From assembly GCA_029891385.1 (NCBI GenBank), contig CM057224.1, positions 28,847,005 to 28,911,004 on the forward strand: DNA of 64,000 nt, in the 5' to 3' direction. This DNA is from Erythroxylum novogranatense (Eukaryota; Streptophyta; Magnoliopsida; Malpighiales; Erythroxylaceae). The notes under the pieces were generated by a model. The model made no database searches. It worked only from the letters and a program-made list of their open reading frames with translations, and was not told where the DNA came from. Below, piece by piece: positions 45,703-57,360 of this stretch. Every line of letters begins with the position of its first letter. Position 1 is the first letter of the stretch. The translations under genes and the position numbers were made by a program.

Positions 45703-46441
45703 CATACAATGCCTCATATGGAGCCATCTGAATGCTCGAATGGTACGAATTATTATAAGCAAATTCGACCAATGGTAAATGCACATCCCAAGCTCCTCTG
45801 AAATCCATCACACAAGCCCGAAGCATCCCCTCAAGTGTCCGAATAGTCCTCTCAGATTGACCATCCGTCTAAGGGTGGAACGCCGTACTAAAATTCAGCT
45901 TCGTACCCAAAGCTTCCTGCAAACTACCCCAAAACTTCGAAGTAAACCGAGGATCCCTATCCGACACTATGGAATCTGGAATCCCATGCAATCTCACTAT
46001 CTCATTAATATACTTCTTTGCTAACACATGCAAAGAATCAGTCTGCTTGATCGCCAAAAAGTGAGCTGACTTCGTCAACCGATCCACTATAACCCATATG
46101 GCATCGTGCTTCCGACTGGTCCTGGGCAATCCCATCAGAAAATCCATAGTTACCCTTTGCCACTTCCACTCCAGAATAGGCAACGACCTCAACTTGCCCG
46201 CAGGTGCCTGGTGTTCAGCTTTGACTTGCTGACACACTAGACACTTACTGACAAATTCTGCGATATCTCTCTTCATGCCTTTCCACCAAAAATGCTCTCG
46301 CAGATCTCTGTACATCCTGGTGCTACCGGGATGCATAGCATAAGGCGCATTGTGTGCCTCATCCATAATCTCAGCCTTAACTTCCTGCACATCAGGAATA
46401 CACAACCTGTTCCCTACTGTCATAAGCCCATCATCTCTCAC
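45703..46441 (-). pseudogene. H2C2 domain and integrase core of element C, right of D
   Basis: 190 codons from RDDGLMTVGNRLCIPDVQEV through DEAHNAPYAMHPGSTRMYRD, KCLVCQQVKAEH, TMDFLMGLP, IVSDRDPRF to FSTAFHP, then TAG at 45869-45871 where D has Gln. The same frame continues [14 protein letters not shown], keeping the catalytic Glu, to MAPYEALY, where D is inserted. All three catalytic acidic residues are present apart from the stop. Confidence 0.9.
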
Positions 46442-47227
46442 CTATATTTCAGAAATCTTGCCATTCCGAATTTCATCTCGAAGCTTGCTCAAATCTGCAT
46501 CTTGAGCCTGCAATTCCCTAACCTTTTCCCTGAGAATCAGCCTCACTCGGAAATTAGCTAGAAGGCAATCCGACTCCTCCTGCTTTAAGCTTATCTTAAG
46601 CTTGGCCATCTCTTCCAATAAAGGAAGATAAAATGTCCTCACATGAGCAATCGAAGACTTCCTGTTCAAGGCATCCGCCACTACATTGGCCTTGCCCGGA
46701 TGATACTCGATCAACAAATCGTAATCCTTAAGCAACTCAATCCACCTTCTCTGCCTCAAATTCAGCTCCTTCTGGCTCAACAAATACTTCAGACTCTTGT
46801 GATCCGTAAAGTTCCTCGTCTGAACTCCATACAAATAATGCCGCCAAATCTTCAAGGCAAAGATCACAGCTGCTAACTCCAAATCATGTGTCGGATAATT
46901 TAACTAGTAAGGCTTCAACTGCCTCAAAGCATAAGCAATTACCCGATCTCCTTGCATCAAGACACAACTAATACCCTTCCTCGAAGCATCACTATACACA
47001 GTATAGCCCTCATCTCCAGAAGGCAACATCAAAATCGGAGCACTCGTCAATCTGCGCTTAAGCTCCTCGAAGCTCCTCTGACACTCCTCACTCCAAACAA
47101 ACTTCTGGTTCTTCCTCAGCAACTTCGTCATCGGAGCGGCTATCATAGAGAATCCCTCCACGAATCTCCTGTAATAGCTTGCCAAACCCAAAAAACTCCT
47201 CACCTCTGTTACACTCTTCGGTGCTTC
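46442..47227 (-). pseudogene. RNase H of element C
   Basis: One frame interrupted by stops: MRSFLGLASYYRRFVEGFSM, DASRKGISCVLMQGDRVIAY, stop at 46904-46906, then [40 protein letters not shown], ending at a TAG (46442-46444). Frame is preserved throughout, so the damage is by substitution. Confidence 0.9.
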
Positions 47228-47647
47228 CTAATTCACCACAGCTTCTATCTTCTTTGAGTCCACATGAACTCCTTGCTCTGAGATCACATGTCCATGAAAT
47301 GACACCTCCCTCAGCCAAAATTCCCATTTATCGAATTTGACATACAACTCATGCCTCCTCAAAGTCTCCAAAGCGATCCTCAAATGCTCCTCATGCTGCT
47401 CATCACTCTTGGAATAAACCAAGATATCATCAATGAAGACAATGATAAATTGGTCCAAGAATGGCTTAAAAACCTGATTCATCAAATCCATAAACGTTGC
47501 AGGCGCATTTGTCAATCCGAAAGGCATTACCAAAAACTCGAAATGCCCATACCGAGTCCTGAAAGTAGACTTTGACACATCCGACTCCTTAATCCTCAAC
47601 TGATGATAACCCGACCTCAAATCTATCTTCGAGAAGACTCTCGCTCC
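47228..47647 (-). pseudogene. Reverse transcriptase core of element C
   Basis: Reads [34 protein letters not shown] and the active-site FIDDILVYS. It is separated from its N-terminal part by TAG at 47648-47650 (DQL*GARVFSK, where D has [11 protein letters not shown]) and ends at TAG 47228-47230 within VVN*EAPKSV. Confidence 0.9.
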
Positions 47648-48598
47648 CTACAATTGATCAAACAGATCATCAATGCGAGGAAGCGGGTACCTGTTCTTCA
47701 CAGTTACCTTATTCAACTTTCGATAATCTACACACATGCTCAATGATCCATCTTTCTTCTTAACAAAAAGAACCGGAGCTCCCCAAGGCGAAGAGCTCGT
47801 TCGAATATACCCCTTCTCCAATAACTCCTCCAACTGCTCCTTAAGCTCTTTCAATTCCGCCGAAGCCATCCGGTAAGGCGGAATCGAAATCGACGCTGTA
47901 CCTGACAGAAGCTCAATGGGAAACTCAATTTTCCTAGCTGGCGGTAGTCCTGGTAATTCCTCGAGAAAGACGTCCGAGAATTCCCTGACTACTGGAATAT
48001 CCTCCAGCTTCCCTCTATCTGCCCTGGAGTCAACCACATAGGCCAAGAAAGCCTCACATCCTTTACTCATCATCTTCTTTGCTGTTAATGCTGAAACAAT
48101 TCTGGGCGGACTTGCTTTCCTGTCCCCAGTAAACACTACTCTTCTACCGTCATCCAATTCAAACTCCACTGTCTTCTGTTTACAATCCAAACGGGCATTG
48201 TATCTTTCTAATGTGTCCATACCCAATATGACATCCAAACCTCCCATCTTTAGTGGCATCAAATCCACCACTAACCGTACTCCCTCAATAAAAATCTCAC
48301 AATCTCTAAACACTTGACTAATCACAATATATTGGCCGATTGGAGTACTCACCATCAGCGGAGTATCCAAAGGGCTCACAATCCTATCACATACAGGTCT
48401 ACTCGAAGAAACAAACGAATGAGTAGAACCCGGATCAATCAAAGCAATCACAGCATCAGAAAATAACTGAACCGTACCAGTGACTACATCTGGAGCAGTC
48501 TTTGCATACTCTCTAGTCATCGCAAACACCCTAGCCAGTGCCTGCCCTCTCGGTCTCTCCGGAAGATTCACCCTTTTGGCTGCATCTGAACTGCCCAC
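47648..48598 (-). pseudogene. Protease and RT N-terminal part of element C
   Basis: 316 codons open. The protease motif reads [13 protein letters not shown], a DPG variant where D has DSG; this variant occurs in plant gypsy proteases as I recall, so it need not be inactivating. [20 protein letters not shown] follows, then the RT start: [40 protein letters not shown] and [13 protein letters not shown]. Confidence 0.9.
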
Positions 48599-48613
48599 TT
48601 CTGTTGCAGTCCT

Positions 48614-49803
48614 CTATCCCATGGTCTCTATCCTCCTCGGAACTTGCATCTGACTCCTCTCTTGTCGTGGAGGTTGAGGACACTCTCTAGCTATGTGTCC
48701 CTTCTCCCTACAGTTGAAACAAACCCCTGTCAATCTGAAGCACTCTCCTCTATGAGATCTCCCGCAGTGCTCACACTTCGGGACGAATGACCTATCTCCA
48801 TCTCCCCTTCTACCGCCACCCACCGTTGAAGCTTGGTGAGGAACAGTAGAAGTCCTCATTGGCCTAGGTCGGCTCGCACCACTGCTCCTCTCCTCAGACT
48901 GAACAGGGAAGCTCCTAGCACTCCTGTCTGGCATAGGGGTATTAGTGCTACCTCCTCCCCTGGACTGCTCTCTGCCCTTTCTCTTCTTATTCACTGCACT
49001 CTTGATATTCTCTATGTTCTCCACCCTCAAAGCTGCCTCAACCAGCTGCTGAAAATGACAAAATTCTGCACAATAACTTTCTCTCTGATGGCCAAATGTA
49101 ATCCCGACTCAAACCGGCGACATCTTGCAGCTTCACTCAACATCAGATCTGAAGCATACCGAGATAGCTGTGTAAATTGGCGCTCATACTCGCCGACTCT
49201 CATCTCCCTGTAACTGAGACTCAGAAACTCCCTCTGCTTCTTTTGAACATATACCTCAAATAGGTACTTCTTCTTGAAAGCAACCACGAAATCCTGCCAC
49301 GCCAACCCTACTGGCCTCATCTGACTCCCTGGTACAGTCTCTCACCAGTGGAGAGCATCTCCCTGAAGCAAACTCGCCGCATAGATGACTCTCTCGTCAT
49401 CCTCACACTCCATCTGGTCTAGCACTCTCTCAGTCTTTCGCAACCATGTCTCGGCTTCCTCGGGATCTGATGTCCCAAAGAAATCAACTGCCCCATACTT
49501 CCTCAACCGCTCAAATCGTCTCCCCTTCTGAACTGGGGCTGAAACAGAAGGCTTTGGCATCTGACTCATAGCCTGCACGAATGTCTGAGTAAAGGCCTGG
49601 AACAACCTCGGATCCAAAGGAGGCACTTGCTCCTGCATAGCTAGCGACTCCTGAGTCGGCGATGGAACGGGCTCACTACCTAGCCCTACAGAAGCCTCAG
49701 CATTCCCTGGGACAACTGACTCATCAGTCCTCTCCTCTGTAGTCGGAGAGTCAGGTGCAATAGATCGTTGCATAACTCCTCGTGTCCTTCTACGAGGTGG
49801 CAT
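48614..49803 (-). pseudogene. gag: gag of element C
   Basis: Starts MPPRRRTRGVMQRSIAPDSP. The Gag core has GTSDPEEAETWLRKTERVLD. TGA at 49342-49344 replaces the second Trp of HWW. The frame continues through FVVAFKKKYLFEVYVQKKQR, a frameshift near 49030, then a basic region and CEHCGRSHRGEC plus the zinc knuckle CFNCREKGHIAREC. It closely parallels D and I in plan but differs in sequence, so C and D are separate families. Confidence 0.9.
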
Positions 49804-49951
49804 CGTACTCCTTCAAATGGAAACACTACGGATTAGCTATATGATAACCTACATGTATGCATGATATGCATGTCACGTAATCAATGCAACAATTAATCAT
49901 ATATCACACAGTTTGTCCTACATGCATTCTAAGACAAGGAAACTAAACCTA

Positions 49952-49966
49952 GGCGCTCTGATACCA
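49952..49966 (-). other. Primer-binding site of element C
   Basis: The minus strand reads TGGTATCAGAGCGCC, four bases after the LTR end at 49971. Confidence 0.9.
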
Positions 49967-49970
49967 AACA

Positions 49971-52177
49971 TGTTAGGCCCGGGTCTCGGATCCCCAATCC
50001 CGAGGCAGCCCCTCGGGTCGCACCTGCGACGGGCGCTCCATGAACCTTCGGGCCCGATCCCAACATCCATACAAATACATAATTTGATTCATATAACAAT
50101 ACATATACTCATACATATGCATACATTCTACACATGCATTCTAAACATACATTCATCATTCCAATTGCATAAATCATCTGTCATTCTCATTCGAAGAAAT
50201 TCACCAAGTAGTCTCAAAATATAATAAAATACAAAATTAAATTAAATCCCAAAATACAAAAGTATGCTCCATGATGAAATGCTGGTGGGCTAACCAAAGT
50301 ACTAATTTAAGACAAGGCTCCTAACTAGCTTGACGTTTCCGATGCCTTGCAAGGTCGACAATCGTCTCGATCTGCACCTGAGGAGGGGAGAGTAATGGGG
50401 TGAGCTACGAAGCTCAGTGGCATATATGTTTATAGCCATTGGCAACGAGCCACACAATCAAACAATATACATATATCACTAGCAAATCAAAATTCATCAA
50501 TTTATTCACATTCATATAAACATAGGTCATGCATTTTCTTGTTTCTCAACATAACAATCATTATGCAACAAGTCTGTCAAATCCATCATGTGTTATGCTC
50601 AACAAATCGATCGTGTATGCACAAACAATTAGCTCGAGAGTTCCGTAGACGATCCGGATAAACCAAAGGTAAATCCATAAACTATCCTAGTCCAATTTCT
50701 CAAGGATCTCGTGGCCTCAAGTGGGCAGCCGGGAGAAGGCTTTATGTCAACGTGCACGTGACTCCATCCATAACTCTCTTACCCAAACAAATCACATAAT
50801 CCATTCGATTCATGCTCAAAGCATTTTTCACGTTGTTCTAAATTCTCATTCTTGTCCATTGCCATAAGGCCTATCAAACCATGCATAATTTTAATCATAA
50901 TGCGAGTTCAATATTCTCATAGAATTCAACACAAGTAATGTCACATAATGCAAGCGAGCATACATCAGGCAATTTGCCCATACACACAATAACCATAAAC
51001 ATATTACCCACCTAGTATCGCTTGAGTATCAGACTCACTGCTGTCCTTCCTCTTGCGATTGGGTCAAATCAACTTGGTTCCCTATAATAAACTAAGTTTT
51101 CATTCAATCAGTATCCACATAAAATATTCCATAAAGCTTGACAAACAGAAGTAAAGCACTAAAAGTCTCCACTCAACTTCCCCTTAAAATTCCGAACCCT
51201 TACAGGCTAATTCCGAACTTCCTTTCTTCATAAACCTTGTAGCTCTCTCTTTCTAGTTCACAATGAATTCAAAATCACCTCAATTGGACATCTACAACCC
51301 AAGATATTCCCAAAATACTAAAAATCATCTTTGTTGACCACAGGGGCTCGTCGCGGCGAACGGCGCACGGCGAACACCTCTTCGTATGTCGCGACGTTGC
51401 CCCTCTCGCACGTCGCGTCGAACGCTTCCCTCGCACGTCGCGGCGTGAATTTAATTAATTTTTGTCGCGACGAACTCCACGTCGCGGCGTGTTCATACGC
51501 ACGTCGCGACGTGAGGGTCTGGAAGCTCGACTCCGAAACCCAAATTTCTGCAATTTCCAACTTCAATCTCTTCCCAAACTCAAATGCAACACATCTAAAC
51601 TGTAGATCAAGTCTTATACTACCTTTCTAACCTAACAATAACTCAAAATCAGGCACAAATCCAACAACTCAAGGATTTCTAACCATTGTTACCCTAAAAC
51701 CCTAAAACCTTCGATTCTGTCCATTCTACATTCTTCTAAGTTTAAATCTAATCAAACCAAGTTCGAACAAAGCAAACCTTACCCGAAAATGGCTTCAAAC
51801 TGTCGGAAAACTGCAACGATCGAAATCTCTCTTCTCTTTTCCTTCCTTCACCACCGATGACACACTCTCCTTCTTTCTTCTATTCTTCCTTTTCCTTTCT
51901 TTCTTCTCTTTTTCCTTTCTTTCTTCTCTTTCTAATTTCCTACTTAGGGCAAAAGTATAAAGACTATTATACCCCTCCTTATAAAACTTAATCCACTTTA
52001 ACTCACACAACTTCCCAAATGCCCTCATATTTTTTTTTACCCTTTTAATCCTCATCTAACCACAATTAAACCTTAATTATCAAATAATACTCCATAATAA
52101 ATCAACTAAGGCATAAACACATATTTATCAAATTTCATGCTTAATATCATCATAAAAAAAAAATTCAGGATCTAACA
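49971..52177 (-). repeat. 5' LTR of element C
   Basis: 2207 bp. Mostly identical to 30401-32707 apart from scattered transitions, a concentration of changes in the hairpin domain near 50630-50775, and a shorter minisatellite at 51346-51516. Confidence 0.92.
51346..51516. repeat. CGTCGCGACG-type minisatellite, 5' LTR of C
   Basis: Same array as 31777-32048 but about 100 bp shorter, so unit copy number changed between LTRs that were identical at insertion. Confidence 0.75.
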
Positions 52178-52182
52178 AGAAT

Positions 52183-52500
52183 ACCCCTTTGGCAACGGGC
52201 GTATGACATCTGCTGGTTAATGAAGTAGAGAAGGGATCGGGATCAGTTCACGTCTGCATTAGTGTATTTTATTTTCTAAATTTTTGTACTAATGATATTG
52301 TATTTATGAAAAGGGCCTCGAGGCCATTGAATTGTTTATGTAAATTTTTTTCCGCATAAATTATAATGTGTGTGTGTATGTGTTAAACAAAATTTATACT
52401 GAGTTTTGACTGAATGATGTAGCACGCCACCCTCCCGAGGCACGGACTCGGATATCACCATTGATGTCGGGTTCGAGTCATGCAGGAATGGGGTGTTACA
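52183..52500 (+). repeat. 5' LTR of element B, part 2
   Basis: Continues the LTR after C and its target duplication, ending GGGGTGTTACA. It contains the 3'-tip hairpin GACTCG-GATATC-ACCATT-GATGTC with the closing arm CGAGTC (52445-52479). Confidence 0.85.
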
Positions 52501-52506
52501 TTTAGG

Positions 52507-52522
52507 TGGTATCAGAGCCCAG
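52507..52522 (+). other. Primer-binding site of element B
   Basis: TGGTATCAGAGCCCAG, six bases after the LTR, identical to that of A. Confidence 0.9.
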
Positions 52523-54869
52523 AAGTACGAACTTATCTGGGTAGTTTTTTTTAAATATGGGTTAAGTTACATACATTTAAGTTATGTCATAGCAGACAGT
52601 GGCGACTGATCCCCAGTCTAGCATATGAGTCATATGCATGAGCATGTATCAATTGTTTAAGCGGTTAGAAATAGTGAGGAAGATGATGTATGTTAGAATG
52701 TGATAAATGAAAGTCTTGGATATCATGGAATAAGAAAAATGTATGGTTCGATATGACAAATGAAGATTAAATTGGTATTGGTGGATGTATTATGAAATAC
52801 AGCATCAGTGTTATACTGGGGTCTATCCTTGAATGTGGGATAGATATGAATATATAGTTGTGGATTGATAGAGGAAAAAAGAGATATGTTAGAAATGGCA
52901 AGATTTCAAGTGTATAATGTGTATGAAAATAAAATGTTCTATGATCTAGAGAGGCTACAATTGGGTTTAATTACCGTGATGAGAGTTTATGAATAAGGGT
53001 TTATGACTTAGAGTCAGAATATGTTAGTGGGAAATAAAGAATGATTATACATCTATAATTTTGATTTGATTGTGAACATACATGGGTATGATGAAAGAAA
53101 AAAAAGGAATGTAAGGCAATGATAATGGTAGATGGAAAAGTTGTCAAAGTTCAGTTGATTTACCTTTGTGAATGCACATCTGATAATGGGAGAACCATGG
53201 CAAGTGAAAATATTAAGTATAGGTATCATATGTGTGGAGATGATATCGGAAGCAATCGGTGAGTTACTGGATAATTTCTAGTCATAGTTCTAATAGTTTA
53301 AAGTACAATAAGAGTTATAATAAGAAGTGAAAGTGATTATAGTGATCAATTGAGAATGAATTGAGATTGTTATATGATTAAAAAGAAGAAGAAGAAGAAG
53401 AAGAAGGACATGATCATGGCAAAATCCTCATAATCGAGGACAGGTGCAAAAAGGGAAGTGTTGTAAAAAATCAGATGCGTAAGTGACTAATTGGTGAGTT
53501 GTCTTACATCTTTCTCTCGATAAGATGTAATGGTTTTCATAGTATATACTTCAATGAACCTTATTAAAACGGATGTTCTGATTATATGGGTTATGGAATA
53601 AATTGATCTTCATGGGATATTATGAATAGCTAAAATTGATTTCCTAAGGCATTCAGAATGGCTGACCAGAAATGGTGACAACAGTCGATGAGTAGGAATT
53701 CCATAAGCATTATCAATGACAGTAGCAAGAAATTTTCCTTCAAAGAAATTTTTTTCCCTGAATTGGGTTAAGTCGATCAAATATTTCAATTATAAAAAAA
53801 ATGAATGATCAATGAAAAGACAAATCAGAGATAAATCTGAAATGAATTAAAAGTCATTATGGGGAGTCCTAATCCTAGCGGAGACTCAAGCGTAAGAGGT
53901 AGAATGCATTATGTTGGTGTAAAGAATCTGACTATGTAATCGATTTATTGAACATTAAGGAGATATTAATTGCGAAATATGAGGAGAATATAGGTTCACG
54001 TATATTTTATGTAAATATGTTCAGGAGATACAAATTTCATACGAAATTTTTTTTACCATCCCAGGAAGCAACGATTGCAAATAAATTGATGTATGTGGAG
54101 AAACTAGTGTAAAGGAACAGCCGTCAGAACACGTCGATGTGAAACTGAGAAAAATATAAGAGAATTTCTCCTCATTGGGGAAAACCGAGACTTAGTTATG
54201 AGAATCAATCATGGGCATAGTTTTGGATTGTAATTGTCGAAACAAACAATACCCCTGACAGTGTTATACTAGTGAAGAGTTGAGTGTCTCCATTGTGTTT
54301 GGATTGGTTAGTGTCTAGGATCATAACGAGATATGGAATGTATTTGGAAAACTGGAGAAGAATAATTTGTATATTTGAGGAAATCATATATATATATATA
54401 ATGGAATTTTCATAAAAGTGAATCTTAGCTTGAGAAAATAAATTGTGGGTGAACTAGTATTCGAACATGGCACATTGGAAGACTTAATGAAGATACAAGT
54501 GATGATAAAATGCGAAATTGTAAGGAATCTATATGGGATTTGGAGTTATCAAAAACTAGTTATATGTGGGATATGCCTAGAAGTTGTTAAAGGTTTTCTA
54601 GTCTTAGCTCTTTGACAACAATGTTTGAGGAAAAACGTGTGAATCGTATGACTGATAAATGTAAAAAGAGACATTTTGAGAAATTTACAACTCGAGTATT
54701 AATTGTATCACTTTAATTTGGAGATTTTGCAATATTTAATGAAGTGTCCCAGTAAAGGTTACGATGCAATCTGTTGAAATAGTGTAAAGTGGTTTATGTA
54801 CCTAGGAATAAGTATAACCTCATGGACTGCATTGTGATTGATGAATCGAAATTTGTTGTACTAGGCATT

Positions 54870-55060
54870 TCTTTGAAAGCTTGGAGACATTATTTGTATA
54901 GAAATATTTTGGATATATCTATGAATATGCAAATCGATAACGATTGATGTATTTCGTGAGTTTGAAGGAGTTGAAAAGGATTATGCGATTGAGTACTTCA
55001 TGATAAAGCTAGTGCTGCAATTCAATGTAGTGAATAGAAAATTCACTAGCAGAAGATCAC
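54870..55060 (+). pseudogene. RNase H relic of element B
   Basis: SLKAWRHYLYRN in one frame and VEKDYAIEYFMIKLVLQFNV in another, about 70 nt apart. Both align by eye with the RNase H of C and D ([10 protein letters not shown] and [19 protein letters not shown]). Stops and frame changes lie between them. Confidence 0.5.
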
Positions 55061-56126
55061 AATTTGGGCAATAAGGGTATTAAACCTAGTGTAATACTGA
55101 ATGCAAGATGTTGACCTAATAAGGGGGCAAGAAGAAAGTATTATTAGCTATTGGAATTCCAAATCAGGTGTGTATAAAAAGGATTGGCAAAGCCCAAATT
55201 AAGGATTTAGAATTTGCGACCCTTCTAGAGAAATTGAGAAAATGATATTTATGATTGGATTAAGAAGTCTGTGAAATACCAACTAAAGAAACTGTTAGAG
55301 AAGACACAAGAAACAATCGAAGCTTTATGTTCTAGTAAGAGTATATCGAAAGAGTGATTGATGGTTTATAATGTAAAATCGAATGATTAAATAATTGAAT
55401 AACCAACAGACTTAATTGTTGGAGACAAATGTAAAACTGATATTTTTGGACTTCATAGGGACATGAGATTGATGTATAGTTCAGATTGATTGTGGGAATA
55501 ACAATCGTTATATTGGTGACACCATTCGAATAGTGTATAAGGGGTCTTACAGCAAAAAGGAACCGTTCACCTCTATATTAAAGTGAACAGGACCTAAAAA
55601 TAGTCGAAGGCCATGATTGAGTTGAGATAATATTGATGAGTGAAATGAATCTGTAATAGGGGTTAAGTGATCCAAATTAATGACAAATGAGTTAAGTTGA
55701 TTGATATTGAGGTTATGGAATCTTACGAGATTAGTGTTTTAACATTAAAGAGATGAAATCTAGTAAGCGAAAAATAAAATACTTTGAAGCGTATCACCTC
55801 AGCCAAAAAGCATTTAGATGGAGATAAAGGTGTAAATAGGGGAAACTCAATTTGACATCAAGTGGTCCATATGAAACTATGACAAAAATGGGACAAAAGC
55901 AGTATGAGTGATTTGTATTGTTATAAGTCAATATATATATATATATATATATGTGGTATTGAAATTGGAAGTAAAATGTTGAATATGCTGAAACTCAGCA
56001 ATGACATAATTGAGGAAGTATACTATCTGGACAGAGAATTGATAGAAAGATGATACCAGAAACGGAATGACAGTACCTCTACCTTCTTTAGCGTCAAAAA
56101 TGAATTTCGAGGACGAAATTTTTATT

Positions 56127-56138
56127 AGGAGGGGAGAA
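56127..56138 (+). other. Polypurine tract of element B
   Basis: AGGAGGGGAGAA immediately before the 3' LTR, preceded by TTTCGAGGACGAAATTT. Confidence 0.85.
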
Positions 56139-56139
56139 T

Positions 56140-56601
56140 TGTAACATCCCATCACGGATGGAAAGGATAAAATGGTAACTTGAAATGGGTTACGAGTGTG
56201 TAAACGTATCTCGGCATGGTCATGCCTAATATGGCCTCCATATATGTATAACTTGAAATTTTTGTACATGCACATGATTGTACATGCATTCCTGACCGTT
56301 CCCGGCATATGTGTTTATTATGTAAAATATGTTATTTGTGTATAAAAAATTGAATTGGAATTGATGTTGGTGTGTTTTACATTTATGTGGAATTTTAGGA
56401 ATTTTTCTAGAATTTTTCAGGAATAATGTCCGGTCCGGAAAAATTGCCAAATGGTAGACAGATTGATTTTCGGTATTGAAAATTACTGTCCAATGGAACT
56501 GGAAAATTGGAGATATGATTTTAGAATTTGTAACCTTGAGACATTGGAATTTGGAGTAGAAATTGAATTGAAATTGGAAAAAGACCCGAAAAGTGTGTAA
56601 A
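56140..56601 (+). repeat. 3' LTR of element B, first 462 bp
   Basis: Begins TGTAACATCCCATCACGG and matches 26644-27105 with about 17 differences by eye. Cut by E at 56602; the remainder lies outside the window. Confidence 0.9.
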
Positions 56602-57001
56602 TGTAGCGCCCCCTTACCGTAGAGTATACACTGGGACGCCCGTAGGTCGTACCGATGCATAACCTACGATGAGGGTGCACTACGATTCGATCATTTCTAT
56701 AAACCTCATGGAATCAATATAATGAAGCAATAATATCAAATTCACTAAATTTTAGAACCAAGAGATACTTTCCATTCATTTCATAAAGCCATAAGTACAC
56801 CATTCGGTCATATTTACAACTGTACAAGCCCAAAAATAAACAGTAACAACTCCTAACTAGATCATCCCCAAAATATCCCAAAACACCCCCAGCTAACCGA
56901 CCTATGAGCCATGCTTCTCTCGCCGACACACACACAGCAGGAAAAGTCTCACTGACTGGAGCTAGGAGTCAAACTATCGCTGTCCTGAAAAATAAATTCA
57001 A

Positions 57002-57060
57002 TGTTGGGTGAGTTTGCGAACTCAATGAGAAACCATCATCGATGGTTCACCCAACTCATG
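57002..57060 (-). other. Conserved branched inverted-repeat motif in E
   Basis: Essentially identical to 6240-6300 in A: GAGTTGGGTG, AACCATC-GAT-GATGGTT, GAGTT-CGCA-AACTC, ACCCAAC. Both outer and inner arms pair perfectly. Confidence 0.6.
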
Positions 57061-57203
57061 CATAGGCAAATAATTCACTTATAATATATATTATTGCAAT
57101 CAAGAATCACATGCATTCAAATTCACATTTATAAGGCGATACGCCTTTCATACAATTCACATTTGAACATTCATATATGCAATGTACATGTGACTCTTTC
57201 GTT

Positions 57204-57360
57204 GTTGTGACCGTGCGCCTGAGCTCATAAATGTTGAGCCATTGGCTCTGAAAACATTGGGCTCAAAAGCCCTAATACGTTGAGCATGAAGCTCTGAAAA
57301 TCGTTGGGCACGAAGCCCTGTGCGTTGAGCTTAAAGCTCTGAATACGGTGGCTGCACCGG
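57204..57360 (-). other. Tandem hairpin array in E
   Basis: After GTTGTGACCG (57204-57213) come GAGCC-ATT-GGCTC, GGGCT-CAAA-AGCCC, GAGC-ATGAA-GCTC, GGGC-ACGAA-GCCC and GAGC-TTAAA-GCTC, spaced about 22-24 nt and ending near 57345. Neighbouring units swap A-T for G-C in matching stem positions, so the pairing is kept while the sequence changes. The closing arm was lost to F. Confidence 0.65.

Larger units (their letters stand above)
30401..52177 (-). mobile_element. Element C: chromovirus (Ty3/gypsy) inserted in the 5' LTR of B
   Basis: Perfect 5-bp target duplication AGAAT (30396-30400 and 52178-52182). LTRs are 30401-32707 (3') and 49971-52177 (5'); PBS 49966-49952; polypurine tract at 32708-32721. 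The minus strand carries gag, protease, RT, RNase H, integrase and chromodomain, with D inserted in the integrase (33354-45702). Many in-frame stops but few frameshifts. The chromodomain and integrase resemble Tekay/Del-type plant chromoviruses, an assignment from memory. Confidence 0.92.
52501..56139 (+). other. Interior of element B, pol remnants only
   Basis: 3.6 kb with no frame above about 60 codons. By eye, 54571-54705 (GFSSL-type, then DKCKKRHFEKF) resembles the RT/RNase H linker. 54870-54902 reads SLKAWRHYLYR, against [11 protein letters not shown] in C. 54970-55060 (KDYAIEYFMIK) resembles the RNase H end KDYD..IEYHPGK. So this is an extremely worn chromovirus-like pol, not unrelated sequence. 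Simple repeats are at 53382-53407 (AAG) and 55931-55952 (AT). Confidence 0.65.
26644..56601 (+). mobile_element. Element B: long-LTR gypsy element with decayed pol, split by C and truncated by E
   Basis: 5' LTR in two parts (26644-30400 and 52183-52500, split by C), PBS (52507), interior 52501-56139, polypurine tract, 3' LTR from 56140, cut at 56602 by E. The first roughly 460 bp of both LTRs show about 17 mismatches by eye, so B moved much later than the loss of its pol genes. I infer that it was mobilised by proteins of relatives. Confidence 0.85.
56602..57360 (-). repeat. Element E: LTR fragment of the A/B/G family in B's 3' LTR
   Basis: Minus-strand LTR end. Its tip on the plus strand is TGTAGCGCCCCC, followed by the hairpin CGTAGGT/ACCTACG (56641-56668), an acceptor-like TTTATTTTTCAG (about 56985, minus strand), the branched motif (57002-57060) and the hairpin array. 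It stops at 57360, where F is inserted. The rest of E, including any interior, should lie beyond F outside the window. Confidence 0.8.

Noticed and set aside
47648..48598. DPG instead of DSG in the C protease as an inactivating change
   Set aside because: This variant is, to my knowledge, found in plant gypsy proteases, so I do not count it as damage.
52501..56139. Interior of B as a novel non-coding gene
   Set aside because: Traces of RNase H and the RT/RNase H linker, plus PBS and polypurine tract, identify it as a decayed retrotransposon interior.
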